From: QHCA01 sp038237645 | GTDB lineage: Bacteria > Actinomycetota > Actinomycetes > Mycobacteriales > QHCA01 | NCBI GenBank assembly: GCA_038237645.1 | Contig: JBBRYN010000004.1 | Location: 1-64,000, forward strand | Reading direction: 5' to 3' | Length of the DNA stretch: 64,000 nt | In this document: one piece after another, positions 48,754-59,752 of the stretch | Layout: the number at the start of each line of letters is the position of its first letter | How positions within the stretch are numbered: position 1 is the first letter of the stretch | The notes under the pieces: model-generated | The model's input: the letters and a program-made list of their open reading frames with translations, nothing else | Told to the model about the DNA's origin: nothing | Database searches by the model: none | Translations under genes and position numbers: made by a program

Positions 48754-49098
48754 CTAGAGGTCGGTGAAGTCTCGTAGCCACTGGTCGATCTCGGCCATGG
48801 CGTCACTGCCTACACTGCCGGCGTAGCCGCTGATCCGGGCCCGCGCGATCGTCCGGGGCTGCTCGGTCATGGCAAAGCTGGGACGATCCAGCGTGAGCTG
48901 CTCGCCGGTGAGCCGGACGTGGTGCGGCCAGCGTCGGTCGCGGCTGCTCACGGGAATGACGATGACCAGTTCGGGGACGCTGGCGAGGTAGCCGTCGCTG
49001 GCGATGACGACGCCCGGGCGGATGCCCGCCTGTTCGCGGCCACGGGTGGGATCGAGGTTCACCCACACAGCCGCGCCGCGGCGCAACGGATCAGGCAC
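48754..49098 (-). CDS. PemK/MazF-type toxin (mRNA interferase-like)
   Basis: A 114-aa protein with the MazF/PemK fold: PLRRGAAVWVNLDPTRGREQ, AGIRPGVVIASDGYLASVPE, LVIVIPVSSRDRRWPHHVRL and LDRPSFAMTEQPRTIARARI. Members cut mRNA at short sequences. The GTG at 49098 overlaps the antitoxin stop by 8 bases. The catalytic Arg and the hydrophobic strand positions are in family place. It is the downstream gene of the antitoxin-toxin pair, inserted between the DUF5130 and pepN genes. Confidence 0.85.
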   Translation of the reverse strand: MPDPLRRGAAVWVNLDPTRGREQAGIRPGVVIASDGYLASVPELVIVIPVSSRDRRWPHHVRLTGEQLTLDRPSFAMTEQPRTIARARISGYAGSVGSDAMAEIDQWLRDFTDL

Positions 49099-49366
49099 CA
49101 GCGAGCCGCTGGGCCGCATCGAGTTCTTGGTCTGCCGCCCGATCCCACGCCTCAGCGAGCTCGACATAGTCGTTGTCGACCTCGCCGGCGTACGCGCGCC
49201 GCACTTGAGCAAACCGCCGATCGCGTTCGTAGCGATCGAGCAGCCCGGCCAAGAATGCCGCGGCGGTGACACCTTCCTCGGCAGCATCGCCGGCGATGCG
49301 CTGACGGAGCGGCTGCGGAACCTTGATGGTCGTCATCGGCGCTTTCGCGGTCGTCTCAGCTGCCAT
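49091..49366 (-). CDS. Antitoxin (ribbon-helix-helix-like) of the PemK/MazF pair
   Basis: A 91-aa protein. The N-terminal part, MTTIKVPQPLRQRIAGDAAE, then EGVTAAAFLAGLLDRYERD, has the strand-helix-helix pattern of RHH DNA-binding antitoxins. The C-terminal half is acidic (EVDNDYVELAEAWDRAADQE), suited to wrapping the toxin. Start ATG at 49366 or the internal ATG at 49336. It is promoter-proximal and should repress its own operon. Confidence 0.75.
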   Translation of the reverse strand: MAAETTAKAPMTTIKVPQPLRQRIAGDAAEEGVTAAAFLAGLLDRYERDRRFAQVRRAYAGEVDNDYVELAEAWDRAADQELDAAQRLAGA

Positions 49367-49637
49367 GAATCCATCATACCGCTAGGCACTCATTGCGTCA
49401 TACTTTCAAGCAGTCTCTCACGGACGACGCGTCGCGCTCTCTCTGCACCCGGCTGCACAACCAGCTACTCACGCCGCTACTCGCAGCCGATCGTCTGCCA
49501 GCACCAGTCGAGCTCCGCCAGCGCTACGAACCATCGACCCAGCACCCGCAGAGCTGCATCCACAATGCGCACCTACGAAGAGCCGCCGGAGAGTCCAAGA
49601 TCAACGTCAGAGTCCACAGGACCAAGCTCGCCCGGCC
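49367..49637. promoter_or_regulatory. Promoter region of the toxin-antitoxin operon
   Basis: Upstream of the antitoxin start, read on the minus strand, TATGAT lies close to the start codon with TGACGC about 16 bases before it, a possible -10/-35 pair. GTATGA occurs twice, about 24 bases apart, and could be the binding half-sites of the antitoxin. The rest of the stretch towards pepN shows no gene. Confidence 0.35.
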
Positions 49638-49716
49638 GTCAGCTCGCCGCGCTCGATGCTCGCTCGCCCAGTTGTCATCTCGCTGCGCTCCTCGCTTCGC
49701 TCGATGCTCGCTCGCC
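49638..49716. repeat. Dispersed REP-like repeat, copy B (49675-49716) with partial copy C
   Basis: Copy B is nearly identical to copy A at 42587-42628. A partial third copy (49638-49668) lies beside it, sharing the ctcgatgctcgctcgcc core. Copy B abuts the stop codon of pepN (TAG at 49720-49722 on the minus strand), as copy A abuts the stop of the MscS gene. Confidence 0.8.
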
Positions 49717-49719
49717 TAG

Positions 49720-52272
<2,553 letters not shown>

Positions 52273-52300
52273 CGGATCGTGCTCCTTAGTCGAAATGTTC

Positions 52301-52318
52301 GAGACGTACGAGCGTCTC
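52301..52318. promoter_or_regulatory. Inverted repeat between pepN and the divergent thiol-oxidoreductase gene
   Basis: GAGACG-TACGAG-CGTCTC, a perfect 6-bp inverted repeat around 6 bases, lies in the 112-bp gap between the two divergent starts. It is well placed for a regulator that controls both genes. No family-specific operator is recognised. Confidence 0.4.
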
Positions 52319-52339
52319 ACACGCTGGGGAATAGCCGCC

Positions 52340-52353
52340 GCGGCCATGGCCGC
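52340..52353. promoter_or_regulatory. 14-base palindrome in the pepN / thiol-oxidoreductase gap
   Basis: GCGGCCATGGCCGC is a perfect palindrome 22 bases downstream of the first inverted repeat and about 32 bases upstream of the Rv2466c-like start. It may be an operator half or just GC-rich background; perfect 14-mers do arise by chance in such DNA. Confidence 0.3.
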
Positions 52354-52384
52354 TGCTAGCTGTAACCGACCTGAGGAGCATGCC

Positions 52385-52996
52385 GTGGCCGAGCGGATGA
52401 CCGTCGACTTCTGGTTCGACCCTGCCTGTCCGTGGGCCTGGCTGACATCCCGCTGGTTGCTCGCTGCGGCCGAGGTGCGCGACATCGACCCGCACTGGCA
52501 CGTCATGTCGCTGGCCCTGCTCAATTCCGGTCGCGACCTGCCGCGGGAGTATCTCGACAAGATCCAGGCCGCCCTGGGGCCGGTGCGGGTGTGCATCGCG
52601 GCGCAGCAGAGGTCCGGCGACGAGGTGCTGCTGCCGCTCTACACCGCACTCGGCACGCGCTTGCACGTTACGCCCACGGAGGCGACCGCTCGTCAGGTCG
52701 TCGACGAGGCGCTCGCGGAGTTGGGGCTGCCCGGCGAGTTGGCCGAGGCGATGACGAGCGCCGACTACGACGATGCGCTGCGCACCTCGCACGACGCCGG
52801 CATGTCGCTCGTCGGCACTGACGTCGGCACCCCGGTCATCGCCTTCGGCGGCTCGGCGATCTTCGGTCCCGTCGTTTCCCCGGTGCCCCGGGGCGAGGCG
52901 GCCGGGCGGCTGTGGGACGGTGTCGTGCAGGTGGTCACGACACCGGGCTTCTACGAGCTCAAGCGCAGTCGCGACCAGCGCCCGGACTTCACTTGA
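52385..52996 (+). CDS. DsbA-like thiol-disulfide oxidoreductase (Rv2466c/mycoredoxin-type homologue)
   Basis: A 203-aa protein with a DsbA-like thioredoxin fold: VDFWFDPACPWAWLTSRWLL, HVMSLALLNSGRDLPREYLD, GPVRVCIAAQQRSGDEVLLP, and C-terminal TPVIAFGGSAIFGPVVSPVP. It aligns along its whole length with M. tuberculosis Rv2466c, a mycothiol-linked reductase. The active site reads CPWA where Rv2466c has CPWC, so the resolving Cys is missing; a monothiol mechanism with mycothiol as resolving thiol is likely. GAGGAG lies 6 bases upstream of the GTG. It diverges from pepN. Confidence 0.88.
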   Translation: MAERMTVDFWFDPACPWAWLTSRWLLAAAEVRDIDPHWHVMSLALLNSGRDLPREYLDKIQAALGPVRVCIAAQQRSGDEVLLPLYTALGTRLHVTPTEATARQVVDEALAELGLPGELAEAMTSADYDDALRTSHDAGMSLVGTDVGTPVIAFGGSAIFGPVVSPVPRGEAAGRLWDGVVQVVTTPGFYELKRSRDQRPDFT

Positions 52997-53013
52997 GCAA
53001 GTAGGGGGCCGCT

Positions 53014-54432
53014 GTGCAGGCCAGGGATTCGCTGTTCATCGGTGGTGCCTGGACCGCACCGGCGGGGAGGGGGCGCATCGGGGTGGTCGACCCGGCCATC
53101 GAGGCGGTGATCGCCACCGTCCCCGAGGGCACCGCGGGCGACGTCGACAGTGCGGTCGCCGCGGCCAGCGAGGCCTTCGGCCCCTGGTCGGCCACCGCAC
53201 CGGCCGAGCGCGGCAAGCACCTCACCGCGCTGCACGAGGTGCTCAGTGGCCGGGCCGGCGAGATCGCCCGGACGATCACGGCCGAGATGGGCGCGCCGCT
53301 CAAGGTCGCGGGGCAGGTGCAGACCGGGCTCCCGCTCACCGTACTGAAGTCCTACGCGACGCTCGCCGAGACGTTCGCCTTCGAGGAGGAGATCGGCAAC
53401 TCCCTGGTGCTGCACGAGCCGGTGGGTGTGGTCGGCGCGATCACCCCGTGGAACTACCCGCTGCACCAGGTCATGGCCAAGGTCGCGGCCGCGCTGGCGG
53501 CGGGCTGCACGGTCGTTCTCAAGCCGAGCGAGGTGGCGCCGCTGACGGCGTTCCTGCTGGCCGACGCGTGTGCCGAGATCGGCCTGCCGGCTGGTGTCGT
53601 CAACCTGGTGAGCGGCTACGGACCGGTGGTCGGCGAGGCGATCGCCGCCCACCCTCACGTCGACATGGTGTCGTTCACGGGCTCGGTCGCGGCCGGTCGG
53701 CGAGTCACGTGCGTGGCGGCGGAAACCGTCAAGCGGGTGACCCTCGAACTCGGTGGCAAGTCGGCCAACGTCGTGCTGCCCGACGCCGACTTCCCCCGGG
53801 CGGTCAAGGTGGGGGTGGCCAACGCCTTCCTCAACTCGGGACAGACGTGCACGGCCTGGACCCGGCTGCTCGTGCCGGCCGACCGGCACGACGAGGTGGT
53901 CGAGATGGCGGCCCAGGTGGCGGCCGGTTACACCCTCGGTGATCCCACGGCGGAGGGCACCCGGCTCGGCCCGCTTGCCTCTGCGGCCCAGCGGGACCGG
54001 GTCCGTGGCTACATCGAGGCCGGCGTCGCCGAGGGGGCTCAGGTGGCAGCCGGCGGTGCGGAGCCGCCGGAGGGGTTGTCCACCGGCTACTTCGTCCGGC
54101 CGACGGTGTTCGGGGGGGTACGGCCGGACATGACGATCGCCCAGGAGGAGATTTTCGGCCCGGTGCTGACGGTCCTGCCGTATGCCGACGAGGCCGAGGC
54201 GCTGCGCATCGCCAACGGCACGATCTACGGCCTGGCCGGCGGCGTCTGGTCGGGAGACCCCGGCCGGGCGCTGGCGTTTGCCCGGCGGATGCGCACCGGG
54301 CAGGTGGACATCAACGGCGGGCGCTTCAACCCGCTTGCCCCGTTCGGCGGCTACCGGCAGTCGGGCAACGGGCGGGAGCTGGGCAGGTACGGCCTGCTGG
54401 AGTTCTGTGAGGTCAAGGCCCTGCAGCGATAG
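53014..54432 (+). CDS. Aldehyde dehydrogenase family protein
   Basis: A 472-aa NAD(P)-dependent aldehyde dehydrogenase. Motifs: PWNYPLHQVMAKVAAALAAG with VVLKPSEVAP (cofactor Lys), VSFTGSVAAGRRV, the catalytic Glu in LELGGKSAN, the catalytic Cys in NSGQTCTAW, and EEIFGPVLTVLPY. Starts with GTG at 53014, 17 bases after the thiol-oxidoreductase gene. The substrate is unclear; it is closest to the general or betaine-aldehyde type. Confidence 0.93.
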   Translation: MQARDSLFIGGAWTAPAGRGRIGVVDPAIEAVIATVPEGTAGDVDSAVAAASEAFGPWSATAPAERGKHLTALHEVLSGRAGEIARTITAEMGAPLKVAGQVQTGLPLTVLKSYATLAETFAFEEEIGNSLVLHEPVGVVGAITPWNYPLHQVMAKVAAALAAGCTVVLKPSEVAPLTAFLLADACAEIGLPAGVVNLVSGYGPVVGEAIAAHPHVDMVSFTGSVAAGRRVTCVAAETVKRVTLELGGKSANVVLPDADFPRAVKVGVANAFLNSGQTCTAWTRLLVPADRHDEVVEMAAQVAAGYTLGDPTAEGTRLGPLASAAQRDRVRGYIEAGVAEGAQVAAGGAEPPEGLSTGYFVRPTVFGGVRPDMTIAQEEIFGPVLTVLPYADEAEALRIANGTIYGLAGGVWSGDPGRALAFARRMRTGQVDINGGRFNPLAPFGGYRQSGNGRELGRYGLLEFCEVKALQR

Positions 54433-54480
54433 GGCCCAGCAGCCGGCGGCCGAGGAGTTTGCCGCCCCGGAGCTTTCGGA

Positions 54481-54498
54481 CTGCCCGCTCTCGGGCAG
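54481..54498 (+). terminator. Hairpin after the aldehyde dehydrogenase gene
   Basis: CTGCCCG-CTCT-CGGGCAG forms a 7-bp GC-rich stem with a 4-base loop, 48 bases after the dehydrogenase stop. There is no U-run. It ends only 9 bases before the ATG of the next gene, so it could equally hinder ribosome access there. Confidence 0.4.
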
Positions 54499-54507
54499 GC
54501 TGGCCCC

Positions 54508-55098
54508 ATGACTGACCCCGTGCGGAGCACGCAGGACGAGGTGGGCGGCCGGGTGCTGAAGCTCGGCCGTCAGGGAGTGGGGTCATTCCATTCCCCGGAA
54601 CGCGTGGTGGGTGCGTTGAGGGCGGCCCACCCCCATGAAGGCGACGACCAGATCGTGCAGCGGCTGATCACCCTGCATTGCTCGCAGAGCGCCCTGCAGG
54701 GTGCGGTCTCCGGGGTCGGCGGCATCTTCACCCTGGTGCTCAGCCTGCCCTTGTCGTTGTTCGCCGACGGTGTGATCCAGGCGCGCCTGGCATATACCAT
54801 CGCGCTCGCCTACGGCCACGATCCCGACTCGGTCGGGACGCGACAGCGGGTCGCCGGCTGCCTCGTCGGCGTCGGCGGCACGTCGGCGAGCGCGCTCGGA
54901 GTGGGCGCACCCCGCGCTCTCGTCGGGGCGGTGCGGCGCAAGGCCGTGCGGCGGGTGGGCGCGCGGTTGCTCTCCCGGGTGGGCGGCGAGGGAGCCGCCC
55001 GGCTGGTGCCGGTCGCCGGAGCGGTGGTCGCCGGCGCCATGGACTACGCCCTCACCCGCAGCGTCGCCCGGCGGGCGGTCGACGCCTTCAGGCAATAA
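54508..55098 (+). CDS. EcsC-like membrane-associated protein
   Basis: A 196-aa protein. It has several Gly/Ala-rich hydrophobic stretches (ALQGAVSGVGGIFTLVLSLP, VPVAGAVVAGAMDYALTRSV) separated by charged helices. The last block, with 'V-P-V-x-G-x-V-V-x-G-x-x-D', resembles the end of EcsC-family proteins. The role is unknown. No signal peptide, one or two membrane segments. No ribosome site is evident because a hairpin occupies the space. Confidence 0.6.
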   Translation: MTDPVRSTQDEVGGRVLKLGRQGVGSFHSPERVVGALRAAHPHEGDDQIVQRLITLHCSQSALQGAVSGVGGIFTLVLSLPLSLFADGVIQARLAYTIALAYGHDPDSVGTRQRVAGCLVGVGGTSASALGVGAPRALVGAVRRKAVRRVGARLLSRVGGEGAARLVPVAGAVVAGAMDYALTRSVARRAVDAFRQ

Positions 55099-55224
55099 CC
55101 CGGAATCCCTGCCGTCAATGACCGGCCCGGTCTAACGTGCAATAGCCCGACAGGGCAATTCGGGGGGCGCCGGGCCGCTTTTCACACGATGAAATGCGGC
55201 ACATTCTTTGGGGAGGCTCCACTC

Positions 55225-56934
55225 ATGCAGGAAACGGTACATTCGGCAGAATTCAAGATATGTCGGCGCGGCGGGTCCGTTCTGGCGGCCCTGTCGTCCG
55301 GCGTGCTCGTGCTCGGCCTGGCCTCGCCGGCATCGGCCGCGACCGCGGTGGACGTGCAGGCCAACAATCCGCAGGTCGCCGGTCAGGCCTCCTCGGACGT
55401 CACCGCGAGGTTCCCCACCAACAAGCAGAACGAGCCCACGATCGCTGCGAACCCGGCGTCGCCCCACCTGATCGCCGGTTCGAACGACGAGCAGGGGCAA
55501 CCGGCGTGCGGAGCAGCGATTCGGGCCAGCATCCCCTCCGACTGCTCCTTCTTCCCCGGCGTCGGCACTGACGGTGTCTACACGTCCGCCGACGGCGGCG
55601 GATCGTGGGTCAACCGCGGGCTGCTCGACCAATTCGCGGGCTGGCAGGCCTCCGCACTGGTCAGCGACGGCGACCCGGTGATCGTCTACGGGCCGCGCTA
55701 CAACACTGCCAGCGCGACATTCAGCACGACTGCATTCGACGCCTACTACCAGAGCCTCGCCTCGTACAAGGTCGGCCAGCAGCCGGGCAGGCAGGCGCCG
55801 GAGTTCATCGTCGTTTCGCGCAGCGCGGACGACGGCACGTCGTGGTCCGGTCCTTCGGTCGTTGTCAACGCTCATGGCATCACCTTCAACGACAAGAACG
55901 CGATGTGGGCGGACAAGAACCCCAGCTCGCGCTACTTCGGCCGGCTGTATTCCTCGTGGACGCAGTTCCGCGGCGTCCCGGGCCGGGCCGAGCCGATCGA
56001 GACCTCGTACTCCACCGATGGTGGTCGCACGTGGTCCGTGCCCAAGCAACTGTCCGCCGCGCACAACGGCGGCCCGCTCGGCGGTCGCCAGGGCTCCGCG
56101 GTCCGCACGGACGGGCGCGGGAACGTCTACGTCGCCTGGGAGGACGGCAGCGACCAGGTCTACGCCGTCAGCACCGACGGCGGCGTGTCCTACTCACGAC
56201 CGCGGGCGATCGGCCCGGTCGCCGACCTCGTCGACCCGATTCCCGGGTCGAACTTCCGCAACGACAGCTTCCTGAGCCTCGCGTCCGACCCGCGGGCCAG
56301 CAGCACGACGCTGTACGCGGCCTGGGTCAACCGCACGACCGCCGATGGCTCGGCGGCCGAGGCCGTGGTTTATCGCACCAGCGGTGCCGGCTGGTCGAAG
56401 GTCGCCACGCCGTACACGGGTTCTGTCGCCGGCTCCGGAGTCCCGTTCTTCCAGGGTCTCGACGTCTCGGGCAGCGGGCGGGTCGATCTTGGTTGGCAGG
56501 CGATGACGGCGGTCAAGCCGGCGACGTTCGGCACCGGCAACGCGGCCATCGATGCCTACTTCGCCTCGTCCCCGGCTGGTGGCGGGTCGTTCACTGCACC
56601 GACGAAGGTGACCACTGTGTCCTCCGACCCGGCGGCATCGTCGCAGAACAACCTGCAGCGGCAGTTCTGGGGCGACTACAACACGCTGGTTTCCAAGGGT
56701 GGTCGCGCCTGGTTCGTCCACACCGACAGCCGGCACGGTGCCGGCTGTCCGGCGGTCGATGCCTACCAGAACTTCCTGGTCAGCTCCGGCGCGGTGATCG
56801 AGCAGGAGGAGCGGGAGGCTGACCGGAAGTCGGCCAAGGACGGCCCCGCAGACGGCGACAAGCCCGCTCCGCCGAGCGACTGCCCGGCACAGTTCGGCAA
56901 CACCGACGTGTACGTGAGCGTGGTCACCCCGTAA
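55225..56934 (+). CDS. Secreted BNR/sialidase-fold beta-propeller protein
   Basis: A 569-aa secreted protein (from ATG 55225; the frame is open to 55189). A signal peptide ends near SPASAATAVD. The mature part contains Asp-box repeats of the sialidase-like propeller: STDGGRTWSVPK, SADDGTSWSGPS, SADGGGSWVNRG and STDGGVSYSRPR. No catalytic Tyr/Arg triad of true sialidases is recognised. It ends with a charged segment EREADRKSAKDGPADGDK. Probably a cell-surface or secreted binding or glycosidase protein. Confidence 0.8.
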   Translation: MQETVHSAEFKICRRGGSVLAALSSGVLVLGLASPASAATAVDVQANNPQVAGQASSDVTARFPTNKQNEPTIAANPASPHLIAGSNDEQGQPACGAAIRASIPSDCSFFPGVGTDGVYTSADGGGSWVNRGLLDQFAGWQASALVSDGDPVIVYGPRYNTASATFSTTAFDAYYQSLASYKVGQQPGRQAPEFIVVSRSADDGTSWSGPSVVVNAHGITFNDKNAMWADKNPSSRYFGRLYSSWTQFRGVPGRAEPIETSYSTDGGRTWSVPKQLSAAHNGGPLGGRQGSAVRTDGRGNVYVAWEDGSDQVYAVSTDGGVSYSRPRAIGPVADLVDPIPGSNFRNDSFLSLASDPRASSTTLYAAWVNRTTADGSAAEAVVYRTSGAGWSKVATPYTGSVAGSGVPFFQGLDVSGSGRVDLGWQAMTAVKPATFGTGNAAIDAYFASSPAGGGSFTAPTKVTTVSSDPAASSQNNLQRQFWGDYNTLVSKGGRAWFVHTDSRHGAGCPAVDAYQNFLVSSGAVIEQEEREADRKSAKDGPADGDKPAPPSDCPAQFGNTDVYVSVVTP

Positions 56935-56953
56935 CAGTCCGAGCACGGCTGGA

Positions 56954-56981
56954 GGGGGTGTCCCGCATGCGGGGCACCCCC
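56954..56981 (+). terminator. Strong hairpin terminator between BNR gene and DUF1015 gene
   Basis: The 28 bases form a stem of about 12 pairs: GGGGGTGTCCCG, loop CATG, CGGGGCACCCCC, with one G-T pair. It lies 20 bases after the BNR-protein stop and 37 before the DUF1015 start. No U-tract follows, which is normal for actinobacterial terminators. Confidence 0.75.
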
Positions 56982-57018
56982 TTCAGACATGCCGGCGCGC
57001 CTCGATAGGTTTCCTTGC

Positions 57019-58275
57019 ATGTCTGTCAGCGCCCGCCCCGAAGCGGCAGCTCATCCCATCGATCTGGCCTGGGTGTCCGCCGGAGGCACCGGGGCGCAGA
57101 ACTACGACGAGTTTGCCTCCGATGCCGAGATCGAGGCGATCATCGCGCGGCACCCCGACACGGTGCTGGCGGTCGAGATGCCGCACTGTGCTCCTGATGC
57201 GCGGATGTCCGGCCGGACGTTCGCCGAGGCGCTCCCGACGGCGGTGCGACGGTTGGCCGAGCTCAAGGCCGCCGGCCGCTTCCAGCCGCAGCGTGACGTG
57301 GTGGCGCTCTACCGCATCACGTCAGAGGTGGCCGTCGCCTACGGCGTCCTCCTCATGGTCGACACCGACCAGATATCGACGTCACCCGGCGACCCGGGCC
57401 GGGTCATCCGCAACGAGGACGTCTTCCCCGCCAAGGTGGCCGAGCGGACCGCGCTCATCCGGGACCTGCGGCACCTGGTGAGCCCGGTGCTGCTGGTGCA
57501 GTCGGAGGGCGGCGGGGATCTGGAGGACATTCTGGCCGCCCTGGTCAGCACGATGGAGGAGCCGTCGGTCACCGACTCCGACCAGCTCGGGCAGATCCAC
57601 GACCTGTGGCTGCTGGCCGCCGGTGAGGAGCGCGACGCGGTGCTGGCCGCAGTCGACGTCGGCCAGCTGATCGTGGCCGACGGCAACCATCGCACGCTCG
57701 CCGCCCAGCAGGCCGGCCTGCCCCGGTTCCTTGCGGTCGTCACGCCGCCCGGTTCGTTGCACATCCGCCCCTACAACCGGCTCATCCACTCCCTCGGCAT
57801 GCCGGCCGAGGACTTCCTCGACCGACTGCAGGTGGCCGGGGCGCAGGTGCTGCCGTGGGAGGGCGAGGTCGCCGTACCCGTCCTGCCCGGCACCATCACC
57901 CTGGTGCTGCCACACGGAATGACCTACGCCGTCACGCTGCCCCCGGTGACCGGTGGCACCGTGGTCGACCGGCTCGACCACACCGTCGTCGAGCGGATCG
58001 TGCTCGGTCAGGTCCTCGGCCTGCACGAGCCCGATTCGGCGGAGCCCGAGGATGGCGAAGTCGCCGCCGTCAGGTACGTCGGCGGCGACTACCCGGCCGA
58101 ATGGTTGGCCGGCGAGGTCGACGAAGGCCGGGCGGAGGCTGCCCTGCTGATATCGCCGGTGTCGGTGGAGGACTTCATGACGGTCAACCTCGAGCGGCTC
58201 AAGATGCCGCGCAAGAGCACGTGGTTCAGCCCCAAGGCGCGGGCCGGGCTCATCCTGGCGGAGTTGCCGGGCTGA
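57019..58275 (+). CDS. DUF1015-family protein
   Basis: A 418-aa protein from ATG 57019. It has the DUF1015 pattern: a long alpha/beta domain with LIVADGNHRTLAAQQAGLPR (the D-G-H-H/N-H-R-type motif), and PYNRLIHSLGMPAEDFLDRL. The C-terminus has VSVEDFMTVNLERLKMPRKS and ends EMS-like. The function is not established; a kinase-like fold has been suggested for relatives. Its 3' end overlaps the convergent PAP2 gene by 26 bases. Confidence 0.8.
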   Translation: MSVSARPEAAAHPIDLAWVSAGGTGAQNYDEFASDAEIEAIIARHPDTVLAVEMPHCAPDARMSGRTFAEALPTAVRRLAELKAAGRFQPQRDVVALYRITSEVAVAYGVLLMVDTDQISTSPGDPGRVIRNEDVFPAKVAERTALIRDLRHLVSPVLLVQSEGGGDLEDILAALVSTMEEPSVTDSDQLGQIHDLWLLAAGEERDAVLAAVDVGQLIVADGNHRTLAAQQAGLPRFLAVVTPPGSLHIRPYNRLIHSLGMPAEDFLDRLQVAGAQVLPWEGEVAVPVLPGTITLVLPHGMTYAVTLPPVTGGTVVDRLDHTVVERIVLGQVLGLHEPDSAEPEDGEVAAVRYVGGDYPAEWLAGEVDEGRAEAALLISPVSVEDFMTVNLERLKMPRKSTWFSPKARAGLILAELPG

Positions 58276-58939
58276 CCGTCGCTGCCTCCGTCACCGTGGC
58301 CGGCATCCGGCGCGGCACGGGCCCCACCGCCAGCGTGATCCACAGGACCAGCGTCCCGAGCACCCAACCGGCAATCACGTCGCTGAACCAGTGGTAGTCG
58401 AGGACGATCATGCCCACGCCCGCGGCCAGGGCGACTGCGGCCGTGATGATCCGGCGGCGTGACCGTCCCAGGGCCCGTTCGGCCCGCTGGCTGACGCTGA
58501 CCAGGAATTCGAGTACCAATCCCCAGCAGACGACGGCGTCGATGGCATGCCCGGAGGGGAAGGACGCCCCGCCGGCGTGGATCGCATCGCGCCCGCTGCT
58601 GGGCGCTACCCGGCCAACGGCGCCCTTGAACGTGAGGACCACGATCGCCACGCCGACGAGGACGCCGAGGCTGACGAGCAACGGCCGCAGGCTGCGGTAT
58701 CGGCGCGCGGCGAACCCGGCCAGGACGACCAGCGGGACTACGACGATTTCGCGCCGCCCGAGTAGCGACATGGCCGTCCCGAGCACCCAGGCGAACCCGC
58801 CGTGCAGGTGTCCGTCGACCTGAGCATGCAACCACCAGTCGACGTGGCGAATCGGGCCGTGCGCCAGGACATCCGCTGTCAGCGCGGCAAATGCGGCGGC
58901 GAGGCCCGTCACCAGCAGGGGAATGGTCGACCGGCGCAT
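58250..58939 (-). CDS. PAP2-family membrane phosphatase
   Basis: A 229-aa protein with about six membrane helices (ATG 58939). The PAP2 signature is present: K-x-x-x-x-R-x-x-P region in FKGAVGRVAPS, SFPSGHA and DYHWFSDVIAGWVLG with the catalytic His. It hydrolyses lipid phosphates at the outer membrane face (undecaprenyl pyrophosphate or phosphatidic acid). It overlaps the end of the DUF1015 gene and is divergent from rpiB. Confidence 0.9.
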   Translation of the reverse strand: MRRSTIPLLVTGLAAAFAALTADVLAHGPIRHVDWWLHAQVDGHLHGGFAWVLGTAMSLLGRREIVVVPLVVLAGFAARRYRSLRPLLVSLGVLVGVAIVVLTFKGAVGRVAPSSGRDAIHAGGASFPSGHAIDAVVCWGLVLEFLVSVSQRAERALGRSRRRIITAAVALAAGVGMIVLDYHWFSDVIAGWVLGTLVLWITLAVGPVPRRMPATVTEAATVSPATPPG

Positions 58940-58980
58940 ACCATGATCAGACCATGGCCTCGCCTGAAACACTCCACGCC

Positions 58981-59463
<483 letters not shown>

Positions 59464-59716
59464 TTGCGCCGGACCAACCGCAGCTCTCGCTCGGCGGCAG
59501 CCTCGTCGGCTCCGGTCGGCCGTGCCGCATCGCGCGCACGCAAAGCGCCGGAGATCCCGAGCTGTGACGGGCCGGCACCGACCAGGCTTCGCAGGCCGCG
59601 TTCGTCGCCCCCGGCAGAATCCTCCTCCACAGGTCGTGACCTGCGCGGCCGGTGCCCCGCTGGTGCCATCTCGTCTCCTCACCGGCTGATCCCATGGTCG
59701 CAACGAGCGGTCGGGT

Positions 59717-59748
59717 GGCCCGCTGTCGGGAGGCCCGCTGTCGGGAGG
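59717..59748 (+). repeat. Tandem 15-base repeat carrying the nei ribosome site
   Basis: GGCCCGCTGTCGGGA occurs twice in tandem (59717-59731 and 59732-59746), followed by GG. The second copy ends with GGGAGG, the ribosome site 4 bases upstream of the GTG of nei. The duplication therefore also copies most of the Shine-Dalgarno sequence. Confidence 0.65.
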
Positions 59749-59752
59749 CACT

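Noticed and set aside
48499..48777. Small plus-strand frame after the DUF5130 gene
   Set aside because: No family, no ribosome site and overlap with the toxin gene end; composition is not protein-like.
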